64,000 nt of DNA from Demequina subtropica (GCF_000971235.1 NZ_BBMB01000013.1:95140-159139), one strand, 5' to 3'; positions 32,377 through 42,388 are shown, counted from the first letter of the stretch. Made by a program: numbers and translations. The notes: generated from the letters alone by a model not told the origin.

Positions 32377-33084
32377 TCAGTGGCCCATGCCGAGGCCGCC
32401 GTCGACGGGCAGCACCGCGCCCGAGACGTAGCCGGCGGCGTCGGAGCCCATGTAGACGGCCGCGGCTGCGACCTCCTCCGTCGCACCGAAGCGCTTGGCG
32501 GGGATGGTCGCCGAGTACTGCTTGACGGTGTCCTCGGGCAGCTCCGCGGTCATGTCGGTGGTGATGAAGCCGGGTGCGATGACGTTCGCGGTGATGCCGC
32601 GGGCACCCACCTCGCGCGTGATCGAGCGGGCCATGCCCACGAGCGCGGACTTCGACGAGGAGTAGTTGACCTGGCCGGGATTGCCCATGAGACCCACGAC
32701 GGAGCCGATGAGGACGATGCGGCCGTACTTCTCGCGCATCATCGAGTTCACCGCGCGGCGGACGCAGCGGAAGGTGCCCGTGAGGTTGACGTCGATCACG
32801 TTCGCGAAGTCCTCGTCGCTCATGCGCATGAGGAGCCCGTCCTTGGTGATGCCCGCATTGGCCACGAGCACCCGGACACGGCCGTGCTGCGCCTCGAGCT
32901 CGTCGAAGGCGGCGTTGACGGCGTCCGTGTCGGTGATGTCGGCGATCGCGCCGGTCACGCCCTCCGGGAGGTCTCCCCCGCGGTAGATCGTGGAGACGAT
33001 GTCGCCGTTGGCGACGAACGCCTCGGCGATGGAGCGGCCGATGCCACGCGCGGCGCCGGTGACGAGGACATGGCGGGGGGTCAT
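32377..33084 (-). CDS. fabG: 3-oxoacyl-[acyl-carrier-protein] reductase FabG
   Basis: Short-chain dehydrogenase of 235 residues that reduces beta-ketoacyl-ACP with NADPH. The nucleotide-binding motif is VTGAARGIGRSIAEA, NAGITKDGL is conserved, and the catalytic triad is Ser in IGSVVGLMGN with Tyr-x3-Lys in YSSSK. I prefer the ATG at 33084 over the GTG at 33093 because TAGCGT sits 7 nt before the ATG, which would exclude the GTG from a leaderless message. Confidence 0.95.
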   Translation of the reverse strand: MTPRHVLVTGAARGIGRSIAEAFVANGDIVSTIYRGGDLPEGVTGAIADITDTDAVNAAFDELEAQHGRVRVLVANAGITKDGLLMRMSDEDFANVIDVNLTGTFRCVRRAVNSMMREKYGRIVLIGSVVGLMGNPGQVNYSSSKSALVGMARSITREVGARGITANVIAPGFITTDMTAELPEDTVKQYSATIPAKRFGATEEVAAAAVYMGSDAAGYVSGAVLPVDGGLGMGH

Positions 33085-33091
33085 GGGGGCC

Positions 33092-33097
33092 ACGCTA
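33092..33097 (-). promoter_or_regulatory. -10 hexamer of the fabG-fabI operon
   Basis: TAGCGT on the minus strand, 7 nt before the ATG at 33084. Confidence 0.5.
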
Positions 33098-33133
33098 GCG
33101 GAGGCTCCGTCCGATTCGCGAAACCGCGGCCAC

Positions 33134-33139
33134 TAGCAT
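33134..33139 (+). promoter_or_regulatory. -10 hexamer of the SURF1 gene
   Basis: TAGCAT, 6 nt before the GTG at 33146. It supports GTG as a leaderless start. Confidence 0.45.
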
Positions 33140-33145
33140 CGTCGC

Positions 33146-33994
33146 GTGACCACCCCCTCCCGCCGCATGCGCGTGCTGCGCGTGGGCGCCATCGTGCTCG
33201 TGGCGCTCATCGCGTCGGCCGTGGCGGTCCGGGCGGGGTTCTGGCAGTACGGCAGGCACGAGCAGCGGGCCACCGCGATCGAGCGGTACGAGGCGAACAC
33301 CGCCGCCGAGCCCGCCCCGCTCGCGGACGTGCTCGCCCCGGGCGAAGCCGTGGGAGACCGCGAGTGGACGCTGGTCGAGGTCGAGGGCGAGTTCGAGCCC
33401 GGCTCGACCACCTTGCTCCGCAACCGTCCGGTCGACCGCGAGCGCACGTGGCACGTGCTCGCATGGTTCGACACGACGGACGGCCGCTCCCTCATGGTGG
33501 ACGCCGGCTGGGTGCCCATCCCCGACAGCGGCGTGCCGGACGACGTGGTCCCTGCCCTTCCCGAGGGTCCCGTGACCCTCACCGCGGTGCTCCGCGCGGC
33601 CGAGCCCGACGACGGCCGCCGCGACGAGGGCGCGACGCGGATCACCCCCGCGCAGATGCCCGACCCGAGCGCCGAGCCGATCGACGGCTACGGCATGGTG
33701 CGATCGATCTGCGATGCGGACGGATGCGTCGAGGCGCTCGGCTCACCCGTGCCGCTTCCGTCGCTGTCGCTCGGGCCGCACCTCGCGTACACGTGGCAGT
33801 GGTTCGGCTTCGCGCTCATCGCCCCCGTGGGCGGGGTGCTGCTCGCACGCCGCGACTGGCAGCTCACCGGCGAGGGTGCAGGCGAGCAGGGCGACGATGC
33901 GCCCGAGCGAGCCCGCGCATCGTCCCCGCCGAAGGCGCCGCGACGGCGCCGCGAGCGCGGGCCGTCAGACGAGGAGATCGAGGACGCCCTCTAG
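33146..33994 (+). CDS. SURF1 family cytochrome c oxidase assembly protein
   Basis: Membrane protein of 282 residues with a TM near residues 10-30 and another near 210-230. Family blocks GFWQYGRHEQR, LLRNRPVDRERTWHVL and LMVDAGWVP are clear. SURF1 helps assemble aa3-type oxidase, probably at the heme A step, and fits the heme A synthase gene at 46995. The C-terminal 45 residues are charged and likely disordered. Start is GTG. Confidence 0.92.
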   Translation: MTTPSRRMRVLRVGAIVLVALIASAVAVRAGFWQYGRHEQRATAIERYEANTAAEPAPLADVLAPGEAVGDREWTLVEVEGEFEPGSTTLLRNRPVDRERTWHVLAWFDTTDGRSLMVDAGWVPIPDSGVPDDVVPALPEGPVTLTAVLRAAEPDDGRRDEGATRITPAQMPDPSAEPIDGYGMVRSICDADGCVEALGSPVPLPSLSLGPHLAYTWQWFGFALIAPVGGVLLARRDWQLTGEGAGEQGDDAPERARASSPPKAPRRRRERGPSDEEIEDAL

Positions 33995-33999
33995 CCGCT

Positions 34000-34063
34000 G
34001 ACAGTTCCAACCGAACTCGCCGCGACACGCCGCAGAACCGGGACCAGCTCCGTTGGAAGTGTC
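34000..34063. terminator. Imperfect inverted repeat between SURF1 and ABC-F genes
   Basis: GACAGTTCCAAC (34000-34011) and GTTGGAAGTGTC (34052-34063) are complementary except for one position and flank a 40-nt loop, between two convergent stops. A possible terminator; no U-tract. Confidence 0.4.
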
Positions 34064-34075
34064 GGGCGGGAGACG

Positions 34076-35674
<1,599 letters not shown>

Positions 35675-35703
35675 GCGTTCTCCCTGCTGTCGATGCGGCC
35701 TGA

Positions 35704-35722
35704 GTTGTGGGGACCCCACAAC
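35704..35722. promoter_or_regulatory. Perfect hairpin in the ABC-F leader / bioY upstream region
   Basis: GTTGTGGGG-A-CCCCACAAC lies 30 bp upstream of the ABC-F GTG. If GATAAT (35792-35787, minus strand) is the ABC-F -10, it falls in a leader of about 105 nt. It could equally be an operator for the divergent bioY gene. Confidence 0.5.
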
Positions 35723-35734
35723 GTTTCTGCACCC

Positions 35735-35751
35735 TGGCCGGAACCCGGCCA
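35735..35751. promoter_or_regulatory. Second hairpin in the ABC-F / bioY intergenic region
   Basis: TGGCCGG-AAC-CCGGCCA, 12 bp from the first palindrome. Together they may form a structured leader or a pair of regulatory sites. Confidence 0.4.
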
Positions 35752-35770
35752 TGGGGACAGGCGGCGCCGT

Positions 35771-35776
35771 TAGGGT
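35771..35776 (+). promoter_or_regulatory. Possible -10 of bioY
   Basis: TAGGGT lies 29 nt before the bioY ATG. Unlike most promoters here this gives a short leader, consistent with the AGGGGG ribosome binding site before the ATG. Confidence 0.35.
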
Positions 35777-35805
35777 GACGGCGTCCATTATCCCAGGGGG
35801 TCCCC

Positions 35806-36498
35806 ATGTCTCAGCACCGCGGCCTCACCGGCCAGTCCATCGCGCTCGTCGCCGTCTTCGCCGCCTTCATCGCGGCCGCGTCGATGGTGCCCGGCATCGA
35901 GCTCCTGGGCGGCGTGCCGCTCACGCTCCAGACGTTCGCCGTGGTCCTCGCGGCGCTGGTGCTCGGGCCGTGGCGCGGGCTCGCGGCCGTGGCCGTCTAC
36001 CTGCTGATGGGACTCTTCCTGCCGGTGTTCGCGGGACGCGCGAGCGGCCTCGAGGTGCTGGTAGGCCCCAGCGGCGGCTACCTGATCGGCTTCCTGCTCG
36101 CGGCCGTGGTGGTCGGGGGCCTCGCTCAGCTCGGAGCCCGCATGGGACGCCTGCGCGGGAGCGTCCGGGCGACCTTCTGGCTCGTCGGGTCGGGTCTCGT
36201 GTCGATCCCGGTGATCTACGCGGTCGGCGCCCCCTGGCTCGCCTACCGCCTGGGCCTTCCGATGCTTCCCGGCCCGGACTGCAGCGGCCTGCTCGACATC
36301 GACTGCGCCTCGGGGGTCACGCTCGGCGTCGTGCCGTTCATCCCCGGCGACATCCTCAAGGTGGTCGTCGCCGGCATCGTCGCCGCCGCGATCCACCGCG
36401 CCTACCCCGGTCTGCTGGGCGCCGCGCGGCGGGTGACCGCCGCATCGTCCGCCGCGCCGTCGGACCAGGAGGACGAGGCGGCCCGCGCCACCGCGTAG
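35806..36498 (+). CDS. bioY: Biotin transporter BioY (ECF S component)
   Basis: Substrate-binding membrane subunit of an ECF transporter, 230 residues with six predicted spans. The BioY signatures are GGVPLTLQTFAVVLAALVLGP near the start and VGPSGGYLIGFLLAA in the middle, with FIPGDILKVVVA near the end. It is followed at 10 nt by the ATPase and then the T component, a dedicated BioYMN set. There is no biotin synthesis gene in the window, so the transporter may serve uptake. Confidence 0.94.
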   Translation: MSQHRGLTGQSIALVAVFAAFIAAASMVPGIELLGGVPLTLQTFAVVLAALVLGPWRGLAAVAVYLLMGLFLPVFAGRASGLEVLVGPSGGYLIGFLLAAVVVGGLAQLGARMGRLRGSVRATFWLVGSGLVSIPVIYAVGAPWLAYRLGLPMLPGPDCSGLLDIDCASGVTLGVVPFIPGDILKVVVAGIVAAAIHRAYPGLLGAARRVTAASSAAPSDQEDEAARATA

Positions 36499-36501
36499 CC
36501 T
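36496..36501 (+). promoter_or_regulatory. Possible -10 made by the bioY stop codon
   Basis: TAGCCT lies 7 nt before the ATG at 36509 and its TAG is the bioY stop. It could be an internal leaderless promoter for bioM, or coincidence. Confidence 0.3.
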
Positions 36502-36508
36502 TGACCGC

Positions 36509-37216
36509 ATGATCGAGTTCAAGGACGCGGCTGTCGTCGCGCCCGATTCCGGCGTGCCGATCCTCGAGCCCACCACGCTCACCCTCACCGAGGACCGCAT
36601 CAGCATCATCGGCGCCAACGGCTCGGGGAAGTCGACGCTCGCGCGTCTCATCAACGGCCTGGTGCTGCCCGTGACCGGCTCGGTCGAGGTCGACGGCCTC
36701 GACACGCAGCGCCAGGGAGCGCAGGTGCGCCGCAAGGTCGGCTACCTGTTCACGGACGCCTCGGCGCAGCTGATCATGCCGACCGCGGTCGAGGACGTCG
36801 CGCTGTCGCTGCGCCGCGTCATCAAGAACCGCAAGGAGAGGGACGATGCGGCGCTCGCCGCGCTCAAGGAGATCGGCCTCGCCTCGAAGGCGGACGTCTC
36901 GGTGAACGCGCTGTCGGGCGGGCAGCGCCAGCTGCTCGCGCTCGCGGGCGTGCTCGCGTGCACCCCGTCGATCGTGGTCGCCGACGAGCCCACCACGCTG
37001 CTGGACCTGCGCTGGCGCGCGCATGTGGGCGCGCTGCTGCGCTCGCTCCCCCTCCAGGTCATCGAGGTCACGCACGACCTCGACTCGGCGGCGCGTGCCG
37101 AGCGCACGCTCGTGGTGGACCTGGGCCGCGTGGTCTTCGACGGCGACCCCAAGGAGGCCGTGCAGCTCTACCGCGACCTCATGTTCGGCCGCGCATCGCA
37201 GGGTGCCACCGCGTGA
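36509..37216 (+). CDS. bioM: ECF transporter ATPase BioM
   Basis: Energy-coupling ATPase of 235 residues. Walker A is GANGSGKSTLARLING, the signature is LSGGQRQLLALAGVL and Walker B VVADEPTTLLDLR. A single ATPase gene is present, as in BioMNY systems, so it probably forms a homodimer. Its stop overlaps the bioN GTG start by 4 nt. Confidence 0.93.
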   Translation: MIEFKDAAVVAPDSGVPILEPTTLTLTEDRISIIGANGSGKSTLARLINGLVLPVTGSVEVDGLDTQRQGAQVRRKVGYLFTDASAQLIMPTAVEDVALSLRRVIKNRKERDDAALAALKEIGLASKADVSVNALSGGQRQLLALAGVLACTPSIVVADEPTTLLDLRWRAHVGALLRSLPLQVIEVTHDLDSAARAERTLVVDLGRVVFDGDPKEAVQLYRDLMFGRASQGATA

Positions 37217-37971
37217 TCACCCTCCTGGGCATCTACCGTCCCGCGCGGACGCCTCTGCACCTCGCGCCCGCGTGGTTCAAGATGCTCATGCTGCTGGGGA
37301 TCTCGATCGCGAGCCTCGCGATCTCGGACCCCGTCACGAGCCTCGGCATCCTCGCCGCGAGCCTGCTGCTGCTGGCCTCGACCAAGCCGCCGCTCAAGGC
37401 GACGCTCAAGGGGATGGCCCTCATCACCGTGCTCGCCGTCATGGCCGCCGGGTTCCAGATCTGGCTGGGCGACTACGTACGCGCGCTCGACCTCGCGGGC
37501 GACCTCATCGCGATCTCGGCGCTCGCCCTCGCGGTCACCTCATCGACGTCGATGGCGCAGATGATGGACCTGGTGGTCGCGCTCGCGCGACCCATCCGTT
37601 GGATCCTGCCGCCCGAGACGCTCGGACTGCTGGTGGCCCTCACGCTCCGCGCGATCCCCGAGGCTGCGCAGATCCTCACCGAGTCGCGCGTCGCGGCCCG
37701 CGCGCGCGGCCTCGAGCGGGATCCGCGCGCGATCCTCATCCCGTCCGGCGCCCGCACCGTGGGCTTCGCCCTCCAGCTGGGTCAGGCGCTGCATGCGCGC
37801 GGCATCGCGGAGCACGGGCGGTCCTCGCGCCGCGACCCGGCCCCCGAACGCGACGCCGAGACCGAGGCGCCCGCTCCGCTGCTCGCCGAGCCGCCCGTGC
37901 GCGAGATGCCGTCGGAGGAGATCCCCGAGGTGCCCAAGCTCAGCCGCCGCGAGCGGCGTCGCCAGGGCTAG
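37213..37971 (+). CDS. bioN: ECF transporter T component BioN
   Basis: Transmembrane coupling subunit of 252 residues. Five or so membrane segments occupy residues 18-160. The coupling helix carries ARARGLERDPR, the Ala-Arg-Gly signature that docks to the ATPase. The last 50 residues are charged. Start is a GTG overlapping the bioM stop. Confidence 0.9.
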   Translation: MITLLGIYRPARTPLHLAPAWFKMLMLLGISIASLAISDPVTSLGILAASLLLLASTKPPLKATLKGMALITVLAVMAAGFQIWLGDYVRALDLAGDLIAISALALAVTSSTSMAQMMDLVVALARPIRWILPPETLGLLVALTLRAIPEAAQILTESRVAARARGLERDPRAILIPSGARTVGFALQLGQALHARGIAEHGRSSRRDPAPERDAETEAPAPLLAEPPVREMPSEEIPEVPKLSRRERRRQG

Positions 37972-37992
37972 CCGGGCACGTCCGCCGGGACG

Positions 37993-38544
37993 CTAGCCGT
38001 CGAGCATCGCCACGAGCGTGGTGGTCGTGTTCCAGTTGCGGATGGTCATCACCTGGTAGAACGGCGTGGACATCACCTTGTTCAGGCGGCTCCTGGTGCG
38101 CTGCGCGCTGAGGCGCCGGAAGTAGACCACGCCCTTGCCCGCCCATCCGGCGTCGACCCCCTCGCGCATCTCGAAGGCCGCGAAGGCCTCGTCGACGTCG
38201 ACCCCGGCACGCAGGAACGCCACGTCGGAGTGGTAGAGGTCCGGCTCGGTCCCGAACCCGGCCGGCGCATCGTCCATCGCCGCCCGCAGGCGAGCGGCCG
38301 CGACGCCCACCACGACCGTCTGGACCGCGAACTCCTCGCGCAGGACCTCCTCCACGAGGGCCTCCACCGCGGCCTCGTCGAGCTCCGGCGCGGTCAGCAG
38401 CACGTTGCCGGACTGGATGTAGGTGCGCGCGGGCACGCCGCGGGACTCGAGGGTCTCGCGCAGCCGAGCCATCGCGACGGGGTTCTTGCCGCCCACGTTG
38501 ATGCCGCGGATGAGCGCGACGTGGGTCGCAAGCGTGTCAGCCAC
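37993..38544 (-). CDS. DUF1697 domain protein
   Basis: Soluble protein of 183 residues. The family start THVALIRGINVGGKNPVAMARL and YIQSGNVLL are diagnostic of DUF1697, whose function is unknown. Its first codons overlap the end of the flavin reductase gene by 8 nt, so the two are co-transcribed. It converges on bioN. Confidence 0.9.
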   Translation of the reverse strand: MADTLATHVALIRGINVGGKNPVAMARLRETLESRGVPARTYIQSGNVLLTAPELDEAAVEALVEEVLREEFAVQTVVVGVAAARLRAAMDDAPAGFGTEPDLYHSDVAFLRAGVDVDEAFAAFEMREGVDAGWAGKGVVYFRRLSAQRTRSRLNKVMSTPFYQVMTIRNWNTTTTLVAMLDG

Positions 38545-39103
38545 GGGGCAGCACCGTGAGGACGCGCATCACGTGGGTGCGGAACTCCTCCATGAACGTC
38601 TCGAGGAAGGCGGCGATCTTCGGGTCCGTCACCTCGCCCTCCTCCGTGATCAGGCCCGGCGTGAACGTGATGTAGGCCTCCGGCGCGGTCATCTGGCGCA
38701 CGTTGCAGAAGCTCAGCACGGCCCTCAGGCTCTGCTGGCCCACCGCCGTACCGATGCGCCCGGGCGACGCCCCGATGATCGCGGCCGGCAGATGGTGGAA
38801 CGAGTTCTGGCCGGACGGGCGCGACGCCCAGTCGAGCGCGTTCTTGAGCCCGCCCGGGATCGACCGGTTGTACTCGGGCGTCACGAACAACAGCGCGTCC
38901 GATGCGGCGATGGCGTCCTTGAGCGCGACCGCCACCGGCGGGAAGTCCGCGTCGTGGTCGGGGCTGTACAGCGGGAGGTCGCGGATGGGGATCTCGGTGA
39001 ACTCGAGCTCCTCGGGCGCGAGCCGGATGAGCGCCCTGCTCAGCAGGCGGTTGATGGACGTCGACGACAGGCTGCCGACGAAGTATCCGACCTTGTAGAC
39101 CAT
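38537..39103 (-). CDS. NADPH-dependent FMN reductase
   Basis: Flavodoxin-like reductase of 188 residues. The FMN phosphate loop is GSLSSTSINRLL and the flavin-contact motif is TPEYNRSIPGGLKNALDW, both typical of the NADPH-dependent FMN reductase/ChrR-type quinone reductase family. Its physiological acceptor (quinone, chromate, azo compound) is unknown. Confidence 0.92.
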   Translation of the reverse strand: MVYKVGYFVGSLSSTSINRLLSRALIRLAPEELEFTEIPIRDLPLYSPDHDADFPPVAVALKDAIAASDALLFVTPEYNRSIPGGLKNALDWASRPSGQNSFHHLPAAIIGASPGRIGTAVGQQSLRAVLSFCNVRQMTAPEAYITFTPGLITEEGEVTDPKIAAFLETFMEEFRTHVMRVLTVLPRG

Positions 39104-39216
39104 GCAGGGGGCTCCTCGGTGCGGGTGCGGGACCCGTTCATCGTCACACCGGCGGCGAGCCGCCGCAACGCAGCAGCCCGGGTCCTCCCAGCCGTCGCGG
39201 GGACCCCGCGGAGCGT

Positions 39217-39222
39217 TACGAT
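39217..39222 (+). promoter_or_regulatory. Possible -10 of the PRPP synthetase gene
   Basis: TACGAT lies 36 nt before the preferred ATG at 39259, which also has a strong ribosome binding site. A transcript from here would have a leader of roughly 30 nt. Confidence 0.4.
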
Positions 39223-39258
39223 CAGCCGAGGATGCCGGGCGCTGCGGGAGGAAGTCAC

Positions 39259-40239
39259 ATGAAGGACACGGTCGTCTTCAGCGGGAGCGCGCACCGCGCG
39301 CTCGCGGCGGACATCTGCTCGTACCTCGGGGTCGAGCTCTCCGCGGCGGACATCACGCGCTTCAGCAACGACTGCCTGCAGGTCCAGCTGCAGGCGAACT
39401 GCCGGCAGCGCGACGTCTACATCGTGCAGCCGCTCGTGCCTCCGACGCAGGAGGCCCTCATGGAGATGCTGCTCATGCTCGACGCGGCCCGGGGCGCCTC
39501 CGCCGCGCAGATCACCGCGGTGATCCCCCACTACGCCTACGCGCGCTCCGACAAGAAGGACGCGTCGCGGATCTCGATCGGCGGCCGCCTGGTGGCCGAC
39601 ATGCTCGTCGCGGCGGGAGCCGACCGCGTCCTCACGATGACCCTGCACGCGCCGCAGGTCCACGGCTTCTTCTCGGTCCCGGTCGACCACCTCACCGCGC
39701 TCGGGGTGCTCGCGGACCACTTCCGCGGGCAGGACCTCACGGACGCCGTGGTGGTCTCCCCCGACTTCGGCAACGCGAAGACGGCGAACCAGTTCGCACG
39801 CCTCCTGGGCCTTCCCGTGGCCGCCGGCAGCAAGCGGCGCCTCGGGGACGACACGGTGGTGATCGATCAGATCGTCGGCGACGTCCACGGCAAGCGCGCC
39901 ATCATCCTGGACGACGAGATCGCGACCGGCGGGTCCATCATCGAGCTGCTCCACAAGCTCGAGGAGGAGGGCTGCTCCGAGGCGGCGGTGGCGACCACGC
40001 ACGGCCTGTTCGTGGGCAAGGCGGTCGAGCGGCTCCGCGGCAACCGCATGGTGAGCGAGGTGGTCACCACCGACACCGTGCCCAGCCCCGCGGACTGGCC
40101 CGAGCTCACGGTGCTGTCGGTGGCGGAGCTGTTCGCCGAGGCGATGCGCCGCATCCACGGCGGCGAGTCCGTGAGCAGCCTGTTCGACGGGGTCGACCCC
40201 ACGCACGCCTCGCCGCGGCCTCGCAAGACCACGGTCTGA
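39259..40239 (+). CDS. Ribose-phosphate pyrophosphokinase (PRPP synthetase)
   Basis: Makes PRPP from ribose-5-phosphate and ATP; 326 residues with the tandem PRTase fold. Recognisable sites are YARSDKKD (ATP/catalytic loop, normally YARQDRK), HAPQVHGFF, and the PRPP loop DDEIATGGS (normally DDxxDTGGT). These differences suggest a divergent second paralogue rather than the housekeeping PrsA. The ATG at 39259 is preferred to ATG 39232 because GGGAGG is 7-8 nt upstream. Confidence 0.88.
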   Translation: MKDTVVFSGSAHRALAADICSYLGVELSAADITRFSNDCLQVQLQANCRQRDVYIVQPLVPPTQEALMEMLLMLDAARGASAAQITAVIPHYAYARSDKKDASRISIGGRLVADMLVAAGADRVLTMTLHAPQVHGFFSVPVDHLTALGVLADHFRGQDLTDAVVVSPDFGNAKTANQFARLLGLPVAAGSKRRLGDDTVVIDQIVGDVHGKRAIILDDEIATGGSIIELLHKLEEEGCSEAAVATTHGLFVGKAVERLRGNRMVSEVVTTDTVPSPADWPELTVLSVAELFAEAMRRIHGGESVSSLFDGVDPTHASPRPRKTTV

Positions 40240-40258
40240 ACGCCGGGTCCAGGGACGC

Positions 40259-40298
40259 CGAGAGCCTCCTCCCCCGCTGCCGGGGAAGGAGGCTCTCG
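40259..40298. terminator. Terminator between the PRPP synthetase gene and the SUF operon
   Basis: Near-perfect hairpin with outer arms CGAGAGCCTCCT and AGGAGGCTCTCG and inner CCCCG/CGGGG around CTGC. It lies between convergent stops. Confidence 0.8.
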
Positions 40299-40311
40299 CG
40301 TGGTCCGTGTC

Positions 40312-40641
40312 TCAGACGTTGAAGCCGAGCGCGCGGAGCTGCTCGCGGCCGTCGTCCGTGATCTTGTCCGGGCCCCACGGCGGCATCCACACCCAGTTGA
40401 TGCGGAAGCCGTCCACCAGCCCGGCAAGAGCCTGGCCCGCCTGATCCTCGATGACGTCCGTCAGCGGGCACGCCGCGGACGTGAGCGTCATGTCGATCAC
40501 CGCGTGGCGGTTCTCATCGAGCATCACGCCGTAGACCAGACCCAGGTCCACGACGTTGATGCCGAGCTCGGGGTCGATGACGTCGCGGAGAGCCTCCTCG
40601 ACGTCGGCCGCGTTGGCGACCGCCTTGGTCTCCTCTGTCAT
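40312..40641 (-). CDS. sufT: SUF system assembly factor SufT (DUF59/MIP18)
   Basis: A 109-residue MIP18-type protein that helps mature Fe-S proteins. The family motif VIDPELGINVVDLGLVY and TSAACPLTDVIEDQ are present, with the conserved Cys in AACPL. Its ATG overlaps the sufU stop (ATGA). It is the last gene of the SUF operon. Confidence 0.95.
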   Translation of the reverse strand: MTEETKAVANAADVEEALRDVIDPELGINVVDLGLVYGVMLDENRHAVIDMTLTSAACPLTDVIEDQAGQALAGLVDGFRINWVWMPPWGPDKITDDGREQLRALGFNV

Positions 40642-41120
40642 GCCGTTCCTCCTTCCGCACCCGCGGACGATGCGCCGCGGGCCTGGATGAGCGCGTCCTG
40701 CAGGGCCATCCAGCCCAGCAGCGCGCACTTGATGCGTGCAGGATACTTGCCCACCCCCACGAAGGCGGTAGCGTCGCCGAGCAGGTCCTCGCGCTCCTCG
40801 TCGAGGTGCTCGCCCTTCGACTGCATGAGCGCGCGGAACGCCTCGAACGTCTGGTCCGCGGTCGCGAGGGACTCGCCCTCGAGCAGCTCCGAGAGCACCG
40901 AGATGGACGCCTGCGAGATCGAGCAGCCCTGGCCCTCCCACGCGATGCGCGCGAGGGTGTCGCCCTCCACACCCACCCGCAGGGTGACCTCGTCGCCGCA
41001 CGTAGTGTTGACCTGGTGGGACTCGCCGCGGTGCGGTAGGTCGATCTCGACCAGGCCGCGACCGTGCCCCTCGCGGGCGTGGTCCATGATGACCTGCTGG
41101 TACATCGACTCGAGGCTCAT
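40638..41120 (-). CDS. sufU: SufU, sulfur-transfer partner of SufS
   Basis: NifU/IscU-like protein of 160 residues. The three conserved cysteines are in NTTCGDE, GQGCSISQAS and RIKCALLGW, and the long loop between the second and third is the SufU rather than IscU type. In Gram-positive bacteria SufU is a zinc-dependent sulfur acceptor of SufS. Its start overlaps the sufS stop. Confidence 0.95.
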   Translation of the reverse strand: MSLESMYQQVIMDHAREGHGRGLVEIDLPHRGESHQVNTTCGDEVTLRVGVEGDTLARIAWEGQGCSISQASISVLSELLEGESLATADQTFEAFRALMQSKGEHLDEEREDLLGDATAFVGVGKYPARIKCALLGWMALQDALIQARGASSAGAEGGTA

Positions 41121-42388
41121 GCAGCAACTCCGAAGAACTCGCGGACGGCCGCCAGCGCCTCGATGAAGGCGTGGGCGTCGTCCTCGGTGGTGTAGACGTG
41201 CGCGGAGGCGCGGGTGGAGCCCGTCACCCCCAGGCGACGATGCAGGGGCTGGGCGCAATGGTGGCCGACGCGCACAGTGATGCCGCGGTCGTCGAGCACC
41301 TGGCCCACGTCGTGGGCGTGGACGCCGTCGACCACCACGGCCGCGAGGCCGAGGACGTCGATGGCGGCCGGGTCACCCACCGCTCCGAGCAGGCGAACAC
41401 CGGGCATCTCCACCGCGCCCTCGCGCAGGATCTGCGCGATGCGAGCCTCGTGACGCGCGACGTTCTCCATCCCCAGGTCCATGAGGTAGCGCGCCGCTGC
41501 CGCCATGCCGACCGCCTGCGCGACCGGCTGTGTGCCGGGCTCGAAGCGCTGCGGCGCCTCGAGCCACGTGGTGCTCTCCATGGTGACCACGCGGATCGCG
41601 CTGCCGCCGAACTGCGACGGCGGCAGGGCGTCGAGGATCTCCTTGCGGCCCCACAGCGCGCCGATCCCGGTGGGCCCGAGCATCTTGTGCCCGGAGAAGG
41701 CCATGAGGTCCACGCCGAGCTCCGCGACGTTCACGGGCAGATGCGGCACCGACTGGCAGCCGTCCAGGACCGTGATCGCGCCCACCTCGCGGGCACGATG
41801 CACGATCGCCTCGACGTCCGTGACGGCACCCGTGACGTTGCTCGCGTGGCTGAACGCCACCACGCGCGTCGCGGGCGTGATGACCGCCTCGACCTCGTCG
41901 TACCGCAGGCCTCCCGCATCGTCCACGGGGATCCAGGCGAGCTCGGCGCCCGTGCGGGCGGCGAGCTGCTGCCACGGGATGAGGTTCGCGTGGTGCTCGA
42001 GCTCGGTGACCACGATGCGGTCACCGGGGCCCAGGCGGAAGCGCTCGGCCTCGGCGCCGCCGGCGCCCAGCGACGCCTGCAGCATGCCGTTCGCCACGAG
42101 GTTGATCGCCGCCGTGGCGCCGGAGGTCCACACGACCTCGTCGCTGGACGCGCCGATCAGCTCGGCGACGTCCGCGCGCGCGGACTCGAACGCCTCGGTC
42201 GCCTCCTCCGCGAGGATGTGCGCGCCGCGTGCGACCGCGCCGTTGTGCTCACGGTAGAAGGCGTCCTCGGCCTCGAGCACGGCGCGCGGCTTCTGCGCGG
42301 TCGCACCCGAGTCGAGGTACACGAGCGACCTCCCGTTCCTCACCGTGCGGGCGAGGAGCGGGAAGTCGTCGCGCAGATCGGGGAGCAT
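41117..42388 (-). CDS. sufS: Cysteine desulfurase SufS
   Basis: PLP enzyme of 423 residues that takes sulfur from cysteine to form a persulfide. The PLP lysine is in FSGHKMLGPTGIGALWG and the catalytic cysteine in VRVGHHCAQPLHRRLG. YLDSGATAQKP at the N-terminus is the group II (SufS/CsdA) signature. It lies 2 nt after sufC. Confidence 0.97.
   Translation of the reverse strand: MLPDLRDDFPLLARTVRNGRSLVYLDSGATAQKPRAVLEAEDAFYREHNGAVARGAHILAEEATEAFESARADVAELIGASSDEVVWTSGATAAINLVANGMLQASLGAGGAEAERFRLGPGDRIVVTELEHHANLIPWQQLAARTGAELAWIPVDDAGGLRYDEVEAVITPATRVVAFSHASNVTGAVTDVEAIVHRAREVGAITVLDGCQSVPHLPVNVAELGVDLMAFSGHKMLGPTGIGALWGRKEILDALPPSQFGGSAIRVVTMESTTWLEAPQRFEPGTQPVAQAVGMAAAARYLMDLGMENVARHEARIAQILREGAVEMPGVRLLGAVGDPAAIDVLGLAAVVVDGVHAHDVGQVLDDRGITVRVGHHCAQPLHRRLGVTGSTRASAHVYTTEDDAHAFIEALAAVREFFGVAA

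Noticed and set aside
33091..33093. GTG at 33093 as the fabG start
   Set aside because: It lies within or next to the -10 TAGCGT, too close for initiation, and the ATG at 33084 fits the family start.
35675..35805. A riboswitch upstream of bioY
   Set aside because: Two hairpins are present but no known riboswitch consensus is recognisable, and no biotin riboswitch class is known to me.
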